Shown: positions 1 through 9,905 of the stretch, piece by piece
Layout of the letters: every line of letters begins with the position of its first letter
Numbering within the stretch: position 1 is the first letter of the stretch
Source of the DNA: Xanthobacter sp. NM-25
GTDB lineage: Bacteria; Pseudomonadota; Alphaproteobacteria; Rhizobiales; Xanthobacteraceae
Reading direction: 5' to 3'
NCBI RefSeq assembly: GCF_022138605.1
Contig: NZ_JACBFS010000008.1
Location: forward strand, 124,001 to 188,000
DNA length: 64,000 nucleotides
Made by a program: the position numbers and the translations under genes
The notes under the pieces: generated by a model
Databases searched by the model: none
What the model was told of the DNA's origin: nothing
Seen by the model: only the letters and a program-made list of their open reading frames with translations

Positions 1-2995
1 GGGACTGGGAGGCATCGGCCAGCAGGCGGCTCTGCTGCTCCAGGCGCTCGGTGAGGGTGGTGATTTCCGACAGGGCGCCGCCGGACAGGTCGCGCAGGGC
101 GCGGATCTGGCCATCCAGCCGCTGGGCGGTGCTCTCGGCGGTCTGGCCGATGCCGCCCACGGTGGCGCTGAAGCTGTCCACCTGCTGGGCGAAGGTGCCG
201 GAGAAGTCGCCGAGATTGGTCACGGCGCTGTTCATGGCGTGCTGGAAGGTGGAGTTGGCCTCGCCCAGGCGCTCGATGATGGCCTGCACATCGCCCTTGA
301 GGGCAGTGTTGGTGGCGGTGATTTCCGAAACGGCGCGCTGGCTGGTGCGCTCCAGCGCCAGCAGGAACGAGCCGTTCTTGTCGTCGATGAGGTGGGCGAT
401 CTCGTTCAGTCGGCTGCCGAGGGCGTCGGCCACCGTCTCGGCGTGGCTGGTGAGGTTCTGGCCCACGTTGAGGGACAGGTCGGTCAGCGCGCGCTCCACG
501 TCGGCGGCGCTGGTCTTGAGGGCGCCGTTGACCTGCTCCAGGCGGCCGACCAGGGTGTCAGCCATGGCGCTGCCGCGCGCCTCCAGGGCGGTGGCGACAC
601 CATCGAGGCGGCCGAGCACCAGCTCTTCGATGCGGGCGACGCGGCCGTCGAGCACGCCGGCGATCTCCTGGGCGCGGCTGGTGAGGGTGCGCTGCACGCC
701 GTCGGCCCGCTCCAGCAGCACATCACCCAGCACCTTGTTGCGGCTGGCGAAGAACGCGTCGAGGGTCTCCACCGACTTGTCGAGGGCCTCGGTGGCGCCG
801 CGGGTGCCATCGGCCAGGGTGCGGGCGAGGTTCACGGTGCGGCTGGCGAGGGTCTCGGTCAGGCTCTGGGCGCGCTGGTCGAGGGTCTGCTCGATGCGGG
901 CGATGCGCTGATCCATGGTGCTCGCCACGTTGGACGTGGTGGAGGCGAGGCGCTCATCGAGGCTGGCGACGGTGACGCGCAGGTTCTCGTTCACCGCGTT
1001 CACGCGATGGTTGATCTGGTCCATCAGCTCGGGGGCGTGGACCTTCACGGTGGTGTCGAAGGCCTTCACCCCGTCCTGCACCGTGCGGGCGAAGGTGGTG
1101 CCGTCGTGGTGCAGGCGCTCGGCCAGCTCGGCGCCCTGCACGGTGATGGTTTCCTCGATCGCCTTGAGGCGGGTGTTGAGCATCTCCTTGATGGCGTCGC
1201 CCTTGGTGCCGATGGTGGCGGCCAGGGTGTCGGCGGTCTCGCGGAAGCTGTCGGTGACACGGCTGCCGCGGGCGCCGATGGCCTTGGTGACCTCGGTGCC
1301 CACCACCGAGAGGCGCTCGGTCATGTCGGAGCTGGCGGCGGTGAGGGCCGTGGCGATCTCGTTGCCCTTCTCCACCAGCGCCGAGGTGATCTGCGTGCCG
1401 GAACGATCGAGCGAGCCGGTGATGCGCTCTCCGGTCTCAGCAAGGCGCTGGGGTAGGGTCTCGCCGCGCACGGCGACGGCGTCATAGATGCGATCGCTGG
1501 TGGTCTCGATCCGCTCGGCCAGCTCGGCGCCGCGGGTGGCGAGGGTGGCGCTGATGCTCTCGCCGCTCTTTTCCAGCTGCTCCACCATCTCGGCGCCACG
1601 GGCACCGAAATCGGCGACGATGGATTCGGTGGCCGAGCGGAAGGCCTCGCCGGCCTCGCCGATGCGGGTGGCGATCTCGTCGGTGAGCCGGCCGCCGTTC
1701 TCGGCCAGGGTGTCGTCGATATTCTTCTTAAGCCGCTCGATGTTGACGTTGACGTCTTCACCCCAGCGATCGATCAGCACCGCCACGTCGGAGGTGGTGG
1801 ACAGCAGGTTGGTGGCGAGGTCGTCGGTGCGCGACTTCAGGGTCTGCACCAGCACGTCGCCGGAATTGGAGAGGTCCTGGCGGATCTCCGAGCCGGTGAG
1901 CTGGAGCCGGTCGATCAGCTCGGCACCCTTGGCGGTGAGGCTGTCGATCATGGAATCACCGACCCGGGCAAGGGCGGAGGTGATGTGCTCGCCCTTCTGA
2001 CCCAGGATCTCGGTGACGCGCTCGCTGGCCTCCAGCATGGTCTCATGGATGCGGCCGGAGACGTCCTTCACCTCTTCGGACAGCACGGTTTCGGCGCCGG
2101 CGATGCCTTCACGCAGCCGCTCGGTTTCCAGCTGGATGTTGTGGCGCTCCGCCTGCAGCTCGTCGATCAGGTTGCGGATGCGGATCTCGTTTTCCTCATA
2201 GGCGCGCTCCAGCAGCGACACCTCGGTGCGTACCATGGCTTCCAGCTCGCCGGCGCGCGCCACGGCGCGGTCGACGCCGTCGCCCATGGCCGCCACCTCG
2301 CGGCGTACCGCCTGGCCGACGCTCACCACGCTTTCGGTGGCGATGGATTCCGGCTGCGCCAGGCGTAGCGCCACCTCGGTCATGGACCGGGCGATGCCCT
2401 GCAGCTCCTGCGAGCGGCGCATCACCGCCGCCATGCCGAAGAAGGCCACCGGCGGCACCAGAATGGAGGCGAACACACCGAGCAGGGCCGGCGAATTGGC
2501 CAGCGACTGCATGCCCTCGGAACTGGCCATCAGGCCGCGGTGATAGGCGAAGGCCAGGGCGATGCCGATGACGATCCACAGCACCGACGCGCCGGCGGCC
2601 CACCAGTAGGGTGCCGTGGTGGCCGGGCTGCGCAGCTGCGTCACCATCTGGCCGACGGTCTGCCGGTCATCATTGGCGGCGCGGCGCTCGCGCGTTTCGG
2701 GACGGGGGCGGGCGGCACCCTCGCGGCGGGGGTCGTCGGTGCGCGGCGCGCGCCGGCCGATGGCGCGGGTGCCGGCGTTGGGCAGCGGCCGGTCGGGTGG
2801 AGGAATGGGATGATCGGGCAGCGCCGCCGGCTCCACCAGCGCGCCGCGCTCCGGGTGCGGCTCGGCCGGCCGTTCGGCGGCCGCCTCCTTCTGTGCCGCG
2901 GCGGCCTGCGCCCCGTCCAGCTCCAGCGTCAGCGCCTCCTGAATCGCCGAGAGGGCGGCCTCGGTCGGATCCTGAATCTTCATCGGAGTCTTCAT
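1..2995 (-). CDS. Giant helical membrane-anchored protein, GPR/RgsE-like (partial, C-terminus outside window)
   Basis: An open frame on the minus strand runs from an ATG at 2995 off the left edge, giving 998 codons without a stop. A second in-frame ATG lies at 2983. The first ~130 residues are charged and rich in Pro, Arg and Ala. Two hydrophobic segments follow at about 133-155 (beginning YWWAAG) and 172-195 (beginning ALLGVF). The rest is a long amphipathic helical array with recurring short blocks such as GAELAERIE and GDAIKEML, typical of proteins annotated as apolipoprotein A1/A4/E-like or kinesin-like. In Hyphomicrobiales such giants include GROWTH POLE RING (GPR) of Agrobacterium, called RgsE in Sinorhizobium, which organises the polar growth zone. 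That identity is inferred from architecture only. Another coiled-coil or MCP-like helical protein is possible. Confidence 0.7.
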   Translation of the reverse strand, partial: MKTPMKIQDPTEAALSAIQEALTLELDGAQAAAAQKEAAAERPAEPHPERGALVEPAALPDHPIPPPDRPLPNAGTRAIGRRAPRTDDPRREGAARPRPETRERRAANDDRQTVGQMVTQLRSPATTAPYWWAAGASVLWIVIGIALAFAYHRGLMASSEGMQSLANSPALLGVFASILVPPVAFFGMAAVMRRSQELQGIARSMTEVALRLAQPESIATESVVSVGQAVRREVAAMGDGVDRAVARAGELEAMVRTEVSLLERAYEENEIRIRNLIDELQAERHNIQLETERLREGIAGAETVLSEEVKDVSGRIHETMLEASERVTEILGQKGEHITSALARVGDSMIDSLTAKGAELIDRLQLTGSEIRQDLSNSGDVLVQTLKSRTDDLATNLLSTTSDVAVLIDRWGEDVNVNIERLKKNIDDTLAENGGRLTDEIATRIGEAGEAFRSATESIVADFGARGAEMVEQLEKSGESISATLATRGAELAERIETTSDRIYDAVAVRGETLPQRLAETGERITGSLDRSGTQITSALVEKGNEIATALTAASSDMTERLSVVGTEVTKAIGARGSRVTDSFRETADTLAATIGTKGDAIKEMLNTRLKAIEETITVQGAELAERLHHDGTTFARTVQDGVKAFDTTVKVHAPELMDQINHRVNAVNENLRVTVASLDERLASTTSNVASTMDQRIARIEQTLDQRAQSLTETLASRTVNLARTLADGTRGATEALDKSVETLDAFFASRNKVLGDVLLERADGVQRTLTSRAQEIAGVLDGRVARIEELVLGRLDGVATALEARGSAMADTLVGRLEQVNGALKTSAADVERALTDLSLNVGQNLTSHAETVADALGSRLNEIAHLIDDKNGSFLLALERTSQRAVSEITATNTALKGDVQAIIERLGEANSTFQHAMNSAVTNLGDFSGTFAQQVDSFSATVGGIGQTAESTAQRLDGQIRALRDLSGGALSEITTLTERLEQQSRLLADASQS

Positions 2996-3666
<671 letters not shown>

Positions 3667-3735
3667 GCGGGCGAGCGATACCTTTCCTTTACGGAGCCGG
3701 CGCCACACTGTCGCCCGCGCCGTTGAGGATAAGCG

Positions 3736-4608
3736 ATGACCATTGTCACTGCTTGTGCAGAGAGAGTCGCTGCTGTGTCGCCTGTTTCCCACCCGGCGCC
3801 GACCATCCTCGTGTTCGATTCCGGCGTCGGTGGTCTGTCGGTATTCCGCGAGGTGGCGCGCGCGCGCCCTGACGCGTCCTTTGTCTACGCCGCCGATGAC
3901 GCCGGCTTTCCCTATGGCGGCCTGAGCGACGCGGCGCTGGTGGCGCGGGTCGATGGCGTGGTCGACCGCCTGATCGCCTTGACCCGGCCGCAACTGGTGG
4001 TGATTGCCTGCAACACCGCCTCCACCGTGGTTCTGCCCAGCCTGCGGGCGCGCCATGCCCTGCCGTTCGTCGGCACGGTTCCGGCGGTGAAGCCGGCGTG
4101 TGCAGGCTCGCGGAGCGGACGGGTGAGCATTCTCGCAACACCGGGCACCGTGCGCCGGGACTATACCGCCGGCCTCATTCGCGAATTCGCCGCCCATTGC
4201 GAGGTCACCCTGGTGCCGAGCGTGCATCTGGCCGAGATTGCCGAGGCCGAGCTTGCGGGCCGGCCGGTACCGGACGCAGTGATCCAGGCGGAAATCGCCC
4301 CCTGCTTCGTGGCTGAAGACGGCCGCCGCACCGATACGGTGGTGCTGGCCTGCACCCACTATCCCCTGCTGCTGCACCGGCTGCGCCGATTGGCGCCGTG
4401 GCCGGTGGACTGGGTGGATCCCGCCCCCGCCATCGCCCGGCGCGTGGTGCAGCTGTTGGGCCCCGCCGACGCGGGTGAGGGCCCTGCCGCGCCGGTGCGG
4501 CTCATCTCCACCGCCCGCCCGCTCGATGCGGCGCAGGTGAGCCGGGTGGCCGCGCGGCAGGTGCGCCCGCCGGAAATCCTCGCCCCGCCGCTGGCGGTGG
4601 CCAGTTGA
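3736..4608 (+). CDS. murI: Glutamate racemase
   Basis: This enzyme converts L-glutamate to D-glutamate for peptidoglycan stem peptides in the cytoplasm. The two catalytic cysteines are visible: C92 in IACNTAST and C206 in LACTHYPLL. The N-terminal FDSGVGG motif is at residues 27-33. At 290 residues it is slightly long because of a ~20-residue leader before the first strand, so a later start is conceivable. GAGG sits 9 bases before the ATG. It is 17 bases upstream of a lytic transglycosylase gene, which suggests a small cell-wall operon. Confidence 0.95.
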   Translation: MTIVTACAERVAAVSPVSHPAPTILVFDSGVGGLSVFREVARARPDASFVYAADDAGFPYGGLSDAALVARVDGVVDRLIALTRPQLVVIACNTASTVVLPSLRARHALPFVGTVPAVKPACAGSRSGRVSILATPGTVRRDYTAGLIREFAAHCEVTLVPSVHLAEIAEAELAGRPVPDAVIQAEIAPCFVAEDGRRTDTVVLACTHYPLLLHRLRRLAPWPVDWVDPAPAIARRVVQLLGPADAGEGPAAPVRLISTARPLDAAQVSRVAARQVRPPEILAPPLAVAS

Positions 4609-4625
4609 ACAGATAGGAGAATTGC

Positions 4626-5870
4626 ATGGCCGTTCGGGTCGACCGCCGCGCCGTCTCGTTCGGTCTTCTGGGGCTGGCCGCCGCCGCCGCGTGGCCGCAG
4701 GCGGCGCTGGCGCAGAAGGCGGCCAAGCCGTTTCCCGCCTGGGTGCAGCAGTTCCGCGCCAAGGCCCGCGCCCGCGGCGTGTCCGATGCCACTTATGATG
4801 CGGTGTTCGCCGGCTTGAAGCCGGACACCAGCGTTTATGCGCAGGATCGGGCGCAGCCGGAGTTCACGGAGCAGACTTGGCAATATCTCAATCGCCGGGT
4901 CTCCGACTGGCGCGTCGCCACCGGCCAGGAGCGCGCCCGCCAATATGCCGGGCTGTTCAGCCGGATCGAGGAGACGTTCGGGGTCGATCGGCGGGTGATG
5001 CTCGGCTACTGGGGCATGGAGAGCGCGTTCGGCGACGTGCTGAGCAACCCGGCGCACATGAAGCCGGTGTTTCCCTCCCTCGCCGCCCTGGCCTGGGGCG
5101 AGCCCCGGCGCCGGCGCTATTGGGAAACCGAGCTTCTCAACGCGCTGGTGATCGTCCAGCGGGGCTGGGGTACACCGCGGGAGATGACCGGCTCTTGGGC
5201 CGGTGCCATGGGCCATACCCAATGGATGCCCGAGGTGTGGCTGAACATGGGGGTGGATTTCGACGGCGACGGCCGCATTTCCCCCTTCGGACGCCCTGAT
5301 GATGCCCTGGCGGGAACCGCCAACTATCTGGTGAAACGCGGCAAATATCGCCGCGGCGAGCCGTGGGGCGTGGAAGCACGGCTGCCCGGCGCCTTCAATA
5401 CCGACCTTGCCGACAACAAGACCAAGCGGCCGCTCTCCCAATGGGGGGACATGGGGGTGCAGACCATCGATGGCCGCTCCCTGGCGGGCTATGACGAGCC
5501 GGCGCGGCTGTGGCTGCCCGGGGGACCGGGCGGGCCGGCGCTGCTGCTGTTCCACAATTTCTATGCGGTGCGCTCCTACAACCCCTCGTCCAACTACGCG
5601 CTGGCCGTGGTGCATCTGGGCGACCAGATCATGGGGGAGGGGCCCTTCGTGACCCCCTGGCCCGGCGGCGAGCGGGCGCTGACCCTGGCCGAGGTTCAGG
5701 AGGTGCAGCAGCGCCTCACTGCCGCCGGTTTCAGCACCGGCGGCACCGATGGCCGCGTGGGGACCGCCACCATGCGTGCGGTCCGCGCCTTCCAGCAGCG
5801 GGCCGGCATCACCCCTGACGACGGCTATGCCTCACTGCAGGTACTCACCGCCCTGCGCCAGGGACGGTGA
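4626..5870 (+). CDS. Lytic murein transglycosylase, MltB/SLT_2 family with peptidoglycan-binding domain
   Basis: A 414-residue periplasmic enzyme that cleaves the MurNAc-GlcNAc bond to give anhydro-muropeptides. An N-terminal signal with an RR pair (VDRRAVSFGLL) and an AxA-type end (AALAQ, about residue 30) points to export, perhaps by Tat. The SLT_2 domain covers about 35-330, with the catalytic glutamate E132 in YWGMESAFG. A C-terminal PG_binding_1 domain covers about 345-410 (TLAEVQEVQQRL, GRVGTATMRAVRAFQ). TAGGAG precedes the ATG by 8 bases. There is no lipobox, so the protein is expected to be soluble rather than an outer-membrane lipoprotein like E. coli MltB. Confidence 0.93.
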   Translation: MAVRVDRRAVSFGLLGLAAAAAWPQAALAQKAAKPFPAWVQQFRAKARARGVSDATYDAVFAGLKPDTSVYAQDRAQPEFTEQTWQYLNRRVSDWRVATGQERARQYAGLFSRIEETFGVDRRVMLGYWGMESAFGDVLSNPAHMKPVFPSLAALAWGEPRRRRYWETELLNALVIVQRGWGTPREMTGSWAGAMGHTQWMPEVWLNMGVDFDGDGRISPFGRPDDALAGTANYLVKRGKYRRGEPWGVEARLPGAFNTDLADNKTKRPLSQWGDMGVQTIDGRSLAGYDEPARLWLPGGPGGPALLLFHNFYAVRSYNPSSNYALAVVHLGDQIMGEGPFVTPWPGGERALTLAEVQEVQQRLTAAGFSTGGTDGRVGTATMRAVRAFQQRAGITPDDGYASLQVLTALRQGR

Positions 5871-5876
5871 GGGGGC

Positions 5877-6587
5877 TCAGCCGATCACCCCCTTGAAGTT
5901 GGCATAGAGCTGCTTCGCCGCGGCGGCGAACACCGGCATTTTCTCCCGCGTCACCGTTTCGAGGGCCTGCTGGCCGCCGGGGCCGGTGATGGCTTCCAGG
6001 GCTGAGCGGTATTCCGGGATGACGCCCCATTCGGGCACCGTGTCGTCGGTCAGCTCCACGTGATACTGGATGCCGAAGGCGCGCTGCCCCACCTGGATGG
6101 CCTGGATGGGGCAATGGGCGTTCTCGGCCAGCACCCTGGCGCCGGGCGGCAGCGCCAGAACCGCCGCGCCATGCCACTGCAGGGTGGGGAAGGTGGGGCC
6201 GAGGCCGGTGAACAGGGGCGCGGCGCGGCCGGCTTCGGTCAGGGTCACCTCGGTCACCCCCACCTCGGGCTTGGCCATGAGGCCCACCTGGCCGCCCAGG
6301 GCCTCGGCCAGCAGCTGATGGCCGAGGCAGACGCCGAGATAGGGCCGGTCCTTGGCCACCCATTGACGGATGGCGGCCTTTTCCGGCACCAGCCAGGGGT
6401 TTTCGGCCTCCTGCCATACGTCCATGGGGCCACCGAACACCATGAGCGCGTCGTAATCATCGAGCGGGGGAATGGGCTCGCCCGCATCCAGCTCCACCGG
6501 ATGCCATTGGATGCCGTCGGCCTTCAGGAAATCGCGGAAGCGGCCGGGATGCTCGACGGCCACGTGCTGAAAGACCAGGATCTTCAT
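5877..6587 (-). CDS. Class I glutamine amidotransferase domain protein (GMP synthase-like)
   Basis: A 236-residue stand-alone glutaminase-type domain. It carries the nucleophile elbow GVCLGHQ with C87, and the His/Glu pair H176 and E178 in FGIQYHVELT, so the catalytic triad is complete. Family members of this size hydrolyse glutamine or a gamma-glutamyl compound, but the substrate cannot be told from the sequence. I chose the ATG at 6587, where MKILVFQH begins the first strand and GGAG lies 10 bases upstream. The open frame extends 47 codons further, but that part reads like non-coding sequence. It converges with the transglycosylase gene, leaving only 6 bases between stop codons. Confidence 0.88.
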   Translation of the reverse strand: MKILVFQHVAVEHPGRFRDFLKADGIQWHPVELDAGEPIPPLDDYDALMVFGGPMDVWQEAENPWLVPEKAAIRQWVAKDRPYLGVCLGHQLLAEALGGQVGLMAKPEVGVTEVTLTEAGRAAPLFTGLGPTFPTLQWHGAAVLALPPGARVLAENAHCPIQAIQVGQRAFGIQYHVELTDDTVPEWGVIPEYRSALEAITGPGGQQALETVTREKMPVFAAAAKQLYANFKGVIG

Positions 6588-6942
6588 GGGGCAGGCTCCA
6601 ACGGCGCGACACCGGGGGCGGTGTCGCGGGGCTTTGGGAACGGTGGAGAAGCTAAGCCCTGGGGCGGCCGCGACAAGGCCAAAGCGGGGGCGGGGCCCCG
6701 AGACATAAGCGCGCGAAGCCCCGCGCACGTTGACTCACATGCCGTGAACGCTTATGAGGCCGCTACCTTGCGGATCGGCGACGGTCCACGAGGTTTTTCA
6801 CATTGGCGTTTCACGCACCCGTGGCTTCGAGCGGCAGCGCGCTGCTTGGGCCTGTCAGTGGAAATCCGGCGCGCCGTTGGCGGGCCGCTTCCACAGAGGA
6901 GGGGCGCGATCCCAGCACGAACAAAACAAGGATCCGCGTTAC
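6588..6942. other. Intergenic region holding the rpsD promoter and leader
   Basis: This 355-base divergent region carries the strong rpsD promoter described separately. The roughly 180-base rpsD leader after it has no obvious second gene. No S4-operator-like pseudoknot could be asserted by eye. Confidence 0.5.
6730..6758 (+). promoter_or_regulatory. Sigma-70-type promoter of rpsD
   Basis: TTGACT (6730-6735) and TATGAG (6753-6758) are separated by exactly 17 bases. They lie about 185 bases upstream of the rpsD start. An in-frame ATG at 6754 overlaps the -10 box, which argues against the extended open frame being translated. Confidence 0.7.
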
Positions 6943-7560
6943 ATGAGCAAGCGCATTGCGGCCAAGCACAAGATCGATCGCCGTATGGGCGAGAACATCT
7001 GGGGCCGCTCCAAGAGCCCGGTGAACCGTCGCGAATACGGTCCCGGCCAGCACGGTCAGCGCCGCAAGGGCAAGCTGTCCGACTTCGGCGTGCAGCTGCG
7101 CGCCAAGCAGAAGCTCAAGGGCTATTACGGCTCCGTGGGTGAGAAGCAGTTCCACGCCATTTACGTGGAAGCCTCCCGCATGAAGGGCGACACCGGCGCC
7201 AACCTGATCGGCCTCCTGGAGCGCCGCCTGGATGCCGTGGTGTATCGCGCCAAGTTCGTGCCCACCATCTTCGCCGCCCGCCAGTTCGTGTCTCACGGTC
7301 ACGTGAAGGTGAACGGCAAGCGCGTGAACATCCCCTCCTATCAGGTGAAGGTGGGCGATGTGGTGGAGGTCAAGGAAGCCTCTCGCCAGATGACCCTGGT
7401 GCTGGAAGCCCAGCAGCTCGGCGAGCGCGACGTTCCCGACTATATCGAGCTGGACGCCGGCAAGCTGGCCGCCCGCTTCTCGCGCGTGCCGGAGCTCAAC
7501 GAGGTGCCCTATCCGGTTCAGATGGAACCGAACCTCGTGGTCGAGTTCTATTCGCGCTGA
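6943..7560 (+). CDS. rpsD: 30S ribosomal protein S4
   Basis: A 205-residue primary 16S rRNA-binding protein of the small subunit body. It is near-identical to the alphaproteobacterial S4 type: it starts [14 protein letters not shown] and contains [11 protein letters not shown] and the S4 RNA-binding fold ([11 protein letters not shown] to SHGHVKVNG, about 93-130). AAGGA lies 11 bases before the ATG. Unlike in E. coli it is a single-gene transcription unit outside the alpha operon, with its own promoter at 6730 and terminator at 7575. Confidence 0.98.
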   Translation: MSKRIAAKHKIDRRMGENIWGRSKSPVNRREYGPGQHGQRRKGKLSDFGVQLRAKQKLKGYYGSVGEKQFHAIYVEASRMKGDTGANLIGLLERRLDAVVYRAKFVPTIFAARQFVSHGHVKVNGKRVNIPSYQVKVGDVVEVKEASRQMTLVLEAQQLGERDVPDYIELDAGKLAARFSRVPELNEVPYPVQMEPNLVVEFYSR

Positions 7561-7574
7561 TCTCGCGCGACACG

Positions 7575-7605
7575 AAAAAGGCCGCCGGGAGGCGGCCTTT
7601 TTTAT
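7575..7605. terminator. Bidirectional intrinsic terminator between rpsD and the zeta-subunit gene
   Basis: A perfect 12-bp stem (AAAAAGGCCGCC / GGCGGCCTTTTT) with a GGGA tetraloop. It has T-runs in both directions and therefore serves the two convergent genes. Confidence 0.9.
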
Positions 7606-7660
7606 TGCCCGCTGTGTGGCGAGCGGGAGAGCCTTGGCCGCTCCCGCCAGCGCTGGGCGT

Positions 7661-7984
7661 TCAGCTCCCGGACTTCATCTCCTGGGAGGCGACGGCCAGC
7701 AGCTCTTCCATGGTCCGGCGAATCTGGTGATCGGAGATCGCGACGCCCTTGGCGTCGAAGTCGGTCCGCAGCTTGCGGAAGACGTCCTCGTCACCGGCCT
7801 CTTCGAGGTCGGAGATGACCACTTCCTTGGCGTAGGCCGCCGCAGCCTCACCCTCGAGGCCCAGCTTCTCGGCCGCCCAGAGGCCGAGCTTCTTGTTGCG
7901 GCGAGCGAGAGCCTTGAAGCGGGTCTCCTCGTCCAGCGCGAAGCGCCCCTCGAAGCCTTCTTCGCGCTTGTCGAACGTGGTCAT
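7661..7984 (-). CDS. ATPase inhibitor zeta subunit (DUF1476 family)
   Basis: A 107-residue, mostly helical, charged protein that starts MTTFDKREEGFEGRFA, the hallmark of DUF1476. In Paracoccus denitrificans this family is the zeta subunit, which blocks ATP hydrolysis by F1-ATPase through its N-terminal segment. The motif RNKKLGLWAAEKLG at about residues 29-42 is also typical. The ATG at 7984 has AGAGGG about 7 bases upstream; a longer open frame extends to 8065 but lacks the conserved start. The atp operon is not in this window, so the link to F1 is by family only. Confidence 0.9.
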   Translation of the reverse strand: MTTFDKREEGFEGRFALDEETRFKALARRNKKLGLWAAEKLGLEGEAAAAYAKEVVISDLEEAGDEDVFRKLRTDFDAKGVAISDHQIRRTMEELLAVASQEMKSGS

Positions 7985-8417
7985 GGCTGCCCTCTTCCTG
8001 ACGATGTCGTGACCGGCTCGTGACCGGGATTGGTTTGCGCGACGCTGGGGCAGGGCCCGCCACATCGCGCGCGTGCCTTGAATATAGGGCGCCTCCGCCT
8101 AGATCAACGGCAGTGAGGCATCGCACACCACGATGCTGCCCCATGTCGCGGCTTCTGTCGCGGCTTCTGACGGGGCGGCTGACGTCGCGCGGATGGCGAC
8201 TCGCCGCGCGGCCCGCTACGCGCACCCTGTCGGAAGGGCAGGTGAGGTGTCCGGATGGGGATTTGCCGGCTCGGCGTGCAACCAATGCCTCATTGACGCA
8301 GTCGCGTTGTATCCGGGGCCGTGATCGGCTAGTGTCCGCTCGGGCTCGGCGTGAACTGCTCAACAGCCACCCGCGCCCCGCCGAGGAGCGTCACCAGAAC
8401 GGAGCCTTGGCACACCC
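7985..8417. other. Intergenic region upstream of purC, no gene seen
   Basis: About 430 bases between divergent genes. It contains a perfect 12-base tandem duplication (GTCGCGGCTTCT at 8145-8156 and 8157-8168) and a TTGACG hexamer at 8293-8298 that could be a -35 box for purC, without a clear -10. No reading frame here looks like a gene and no riboswitch was recognised. Confidence 0.45.
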
Positions 8418-9212
8418 ATGGATTTCCTCAATCGACGGTATACCCCCATGTCGCGCCGCCGCCGCATATACGAAGGCAAGGCGAAGGTCCTCTATGAAGG
8501 TCCTGAGCCCGGCACCCTCATCCAGCACTTCAAGGATGACGCGACCGCCTTCAACGCCAAAAAGCACGATGTCATCGATGGCAAGGGCGTGCTCAACAAC
8601 CGGATTTCGGAGTATGTCTTCTCCCGGTTGAACGACATTGGCGTTCCGACTCACTTCATCCGCCGGCTCAACATGCGCGAGCAGTTGATCCGCGAGGTGG
8701 AGATCATTCCGCTCGAAGTCGTGATCCGCAATGTGGCGGCCGGCTCGCTGTCGACTCGCCTCGGCATCGAGGAAGGCACGCCGCTGCCGCGCTCGATCAT
8801 CGAGTTCTATTACAAGAACGACGCGCTCAACGACCCGATGGTGTCGGAAGAGCACATCACGGCGTTCGGCTGGGCCACCACTCAGGAGATCGACGACATC
8901 ATCGCCCTGGCGATCCGCGTCAACGACTTTCTGACCGGCCTGTTCCTCGGCGTCGGCATCCGTCTTGTGGACTTCAAGATGGAATGCGGCCGCCTGTGGG
9001 AAAACGACATGATGCGGATCGTCGTGGCCGATGAGATCAGCCCCGATTCGTGCCGGCTGTGGGACATCAAGTCCAACGACAAGATGGACAAAGACCGGTT
9101 CCGTCGCGACATGGGCGGCCTCGTGGAGGCCTATACCGAAGTGGCGCGCCGGCTCGGCATCCTGATCGAGCCGGAACCCAGCCAGGGCAAAGGTCCGGTG
9201 CTGGTCAAGTGA
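8418..9212 (+). CDS. purC: Phosphoribosylaminoimidazole-succinocarboxamide synthase (SAICAR synthetase)
   Basis: Condenses CAIR with aspartate, using ATP, in de novo purine synthesis. The body is the alphaproteobacterial type: [20 protein letters not shown] near the start (ATP loop), [19 protein letters not shown] and [12 protein letters not shown]. Two starts are possible: ATG 8418 (264 aa, [10 protein letters not shown] leader, GGAG 13 bases upstream) and ATG 8448 (254 aa, the usual family length, MSRRRRIY). Neither has a perfect ribosome binding site; the first is used here. It heads the purC-purS-75 aa-purQ-purL cluster. Confidence 0.96.
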   Translation: MDFLNRRYTPMSRRRRIYEGKAKVLYEGPEPGTLIQHFKDDATAFNAKKHDVIDGKGVLNNRISEYVFSRLNDIGVPTHFIRRLNMREQLIREVEIIPLEVVIRNVAAGSLSTRLGIEEGTPLPRSIIEFYYKNDALNDPMVSEEHITAFGWATTQEIDDIIALAIRVNDFLTGLFLGVGIRLVDFKMECGRLWENDMMRIVVADEISPDSCRLWDIKSNDKMDKDRFRRDMGGLVEAYTEVARRLGILIEPEPSQGKGPVLVK

Positions 9213-9390
9213 TCGCGCAGGTCTGGATTGACGCCGGCAGGCGTTGAGCCGGAACAGTGAAAAGTGCTAGGCGGGGGCCCGACAGGCCCCCGTTTGCATT
9301 GAACGGTGGTCTGCAGGTCCGCTGACTGAGCCCGTTGCCCGCGCGACAGGCGCGGGCAGATCCAGGCGAATGCCAACGCGAGAAGGTGTC

Positions 9391-9630
9391 ATGAAGGCCC
9401 GCGTCATTGTCACATTGAAGTCCGCTGTGTTGGATCCGCAAGGCAAGGCCATCGAGGGCGCGCTGCGCTCCCTGGGCGTGAACGGCGTGCAGAGCGTGCG
9501 CCAGGGCAAGGTGTTCGACGTCGAGCTGGCCGGCAACGACCAGGCCACCGCCGAGGCCGCCCTCAAGGAAGCCTGCGAGAAGCTGTTGGCCAACACGGTG
9601 ATCGAAACCTACCGAATCGAGTTCGCCTGA
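9391..9630 (+). CDS. purS: Phosphoribosylformylglycinamidine synthase subunit PurS
   Basis: A 79-residue small subunit that bridges PurL and PurQ in the three-part FGAM synthetase. It begins MKARVIVTLKSAVLDPQGKA and contains the glycine-rich SLGVNGVQSVRQGKVF region typical of PurS. AGAAGG lies 6 bases before the ATG at 9391; an ATG at 9370 in frame is less likely. Its presence agrees with the short PurL encoded downstream, since organisms with large PurL lack PurS. Confidence 0.96.
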   Translation: MKARVIVTLKSAVLDPQGKAIEGALRSLGVNGVQSVRQGKVFDVELAGNDQATAEAALKEACEKLLANTVIETYRIEFA

Positions 9631-9671
9631 GGGTGTGCTAAGCTGTTTGCCGGTGCCGCCGAGGGGACGCC

Positions 9672-9899
9672 ATGGCTGAGGTCGCGAGCGAACTGATTCA
9701 CGAGGTCCCGAAGTCGATGCGAGGCCGGTTCGACCCGATGACCCTCAAGCTGGATGGTGTCCGGCGGGAAATTTCGGCCATCCGCACCCATCTCGCTGGT
9801 CTCCAGCAGAATGTGAACACTGTCTACGGCGTGCTTGCCCGCCAGGATGCGCGCCTTGAACGCATCGAACCCCGGCTCGATCTTGCCGACGCCCATTGA
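9672..9899 (+). CDS. Small helical protein of unknown function between purS and purQ
   Basis: A 75-residue protein with a good ribosome binding site (GAGGGG, 8 bases before ATG). Only 6 bases separate its stop from the purQ start, so it is almost certainly co-translated with the FGAM synthetase genes. Residues ~20-70 carry regularly spaced hydrophobics among charged residues (LDGVRREISAIRTHLAGL, VLARQDARLERIEPRL) and would form a coiled coil. There are no cysteines, membrane segment or catalytic motif. Small helical proteins sit at this place in other Hyphomicrobiales as far as I recall, but I know of no assigned function. A role in the PurLQS complex would be a guess. Confidence 0.8.
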   Translation: MAEVASELIHEVPKSMRGRFDPMTLKLDGVRREISAIRTHLAGLQQNVNTVYGVLARQDARLERIEPRLDLADAH

Positions 9900-9905
9900 G
9901 AGATC

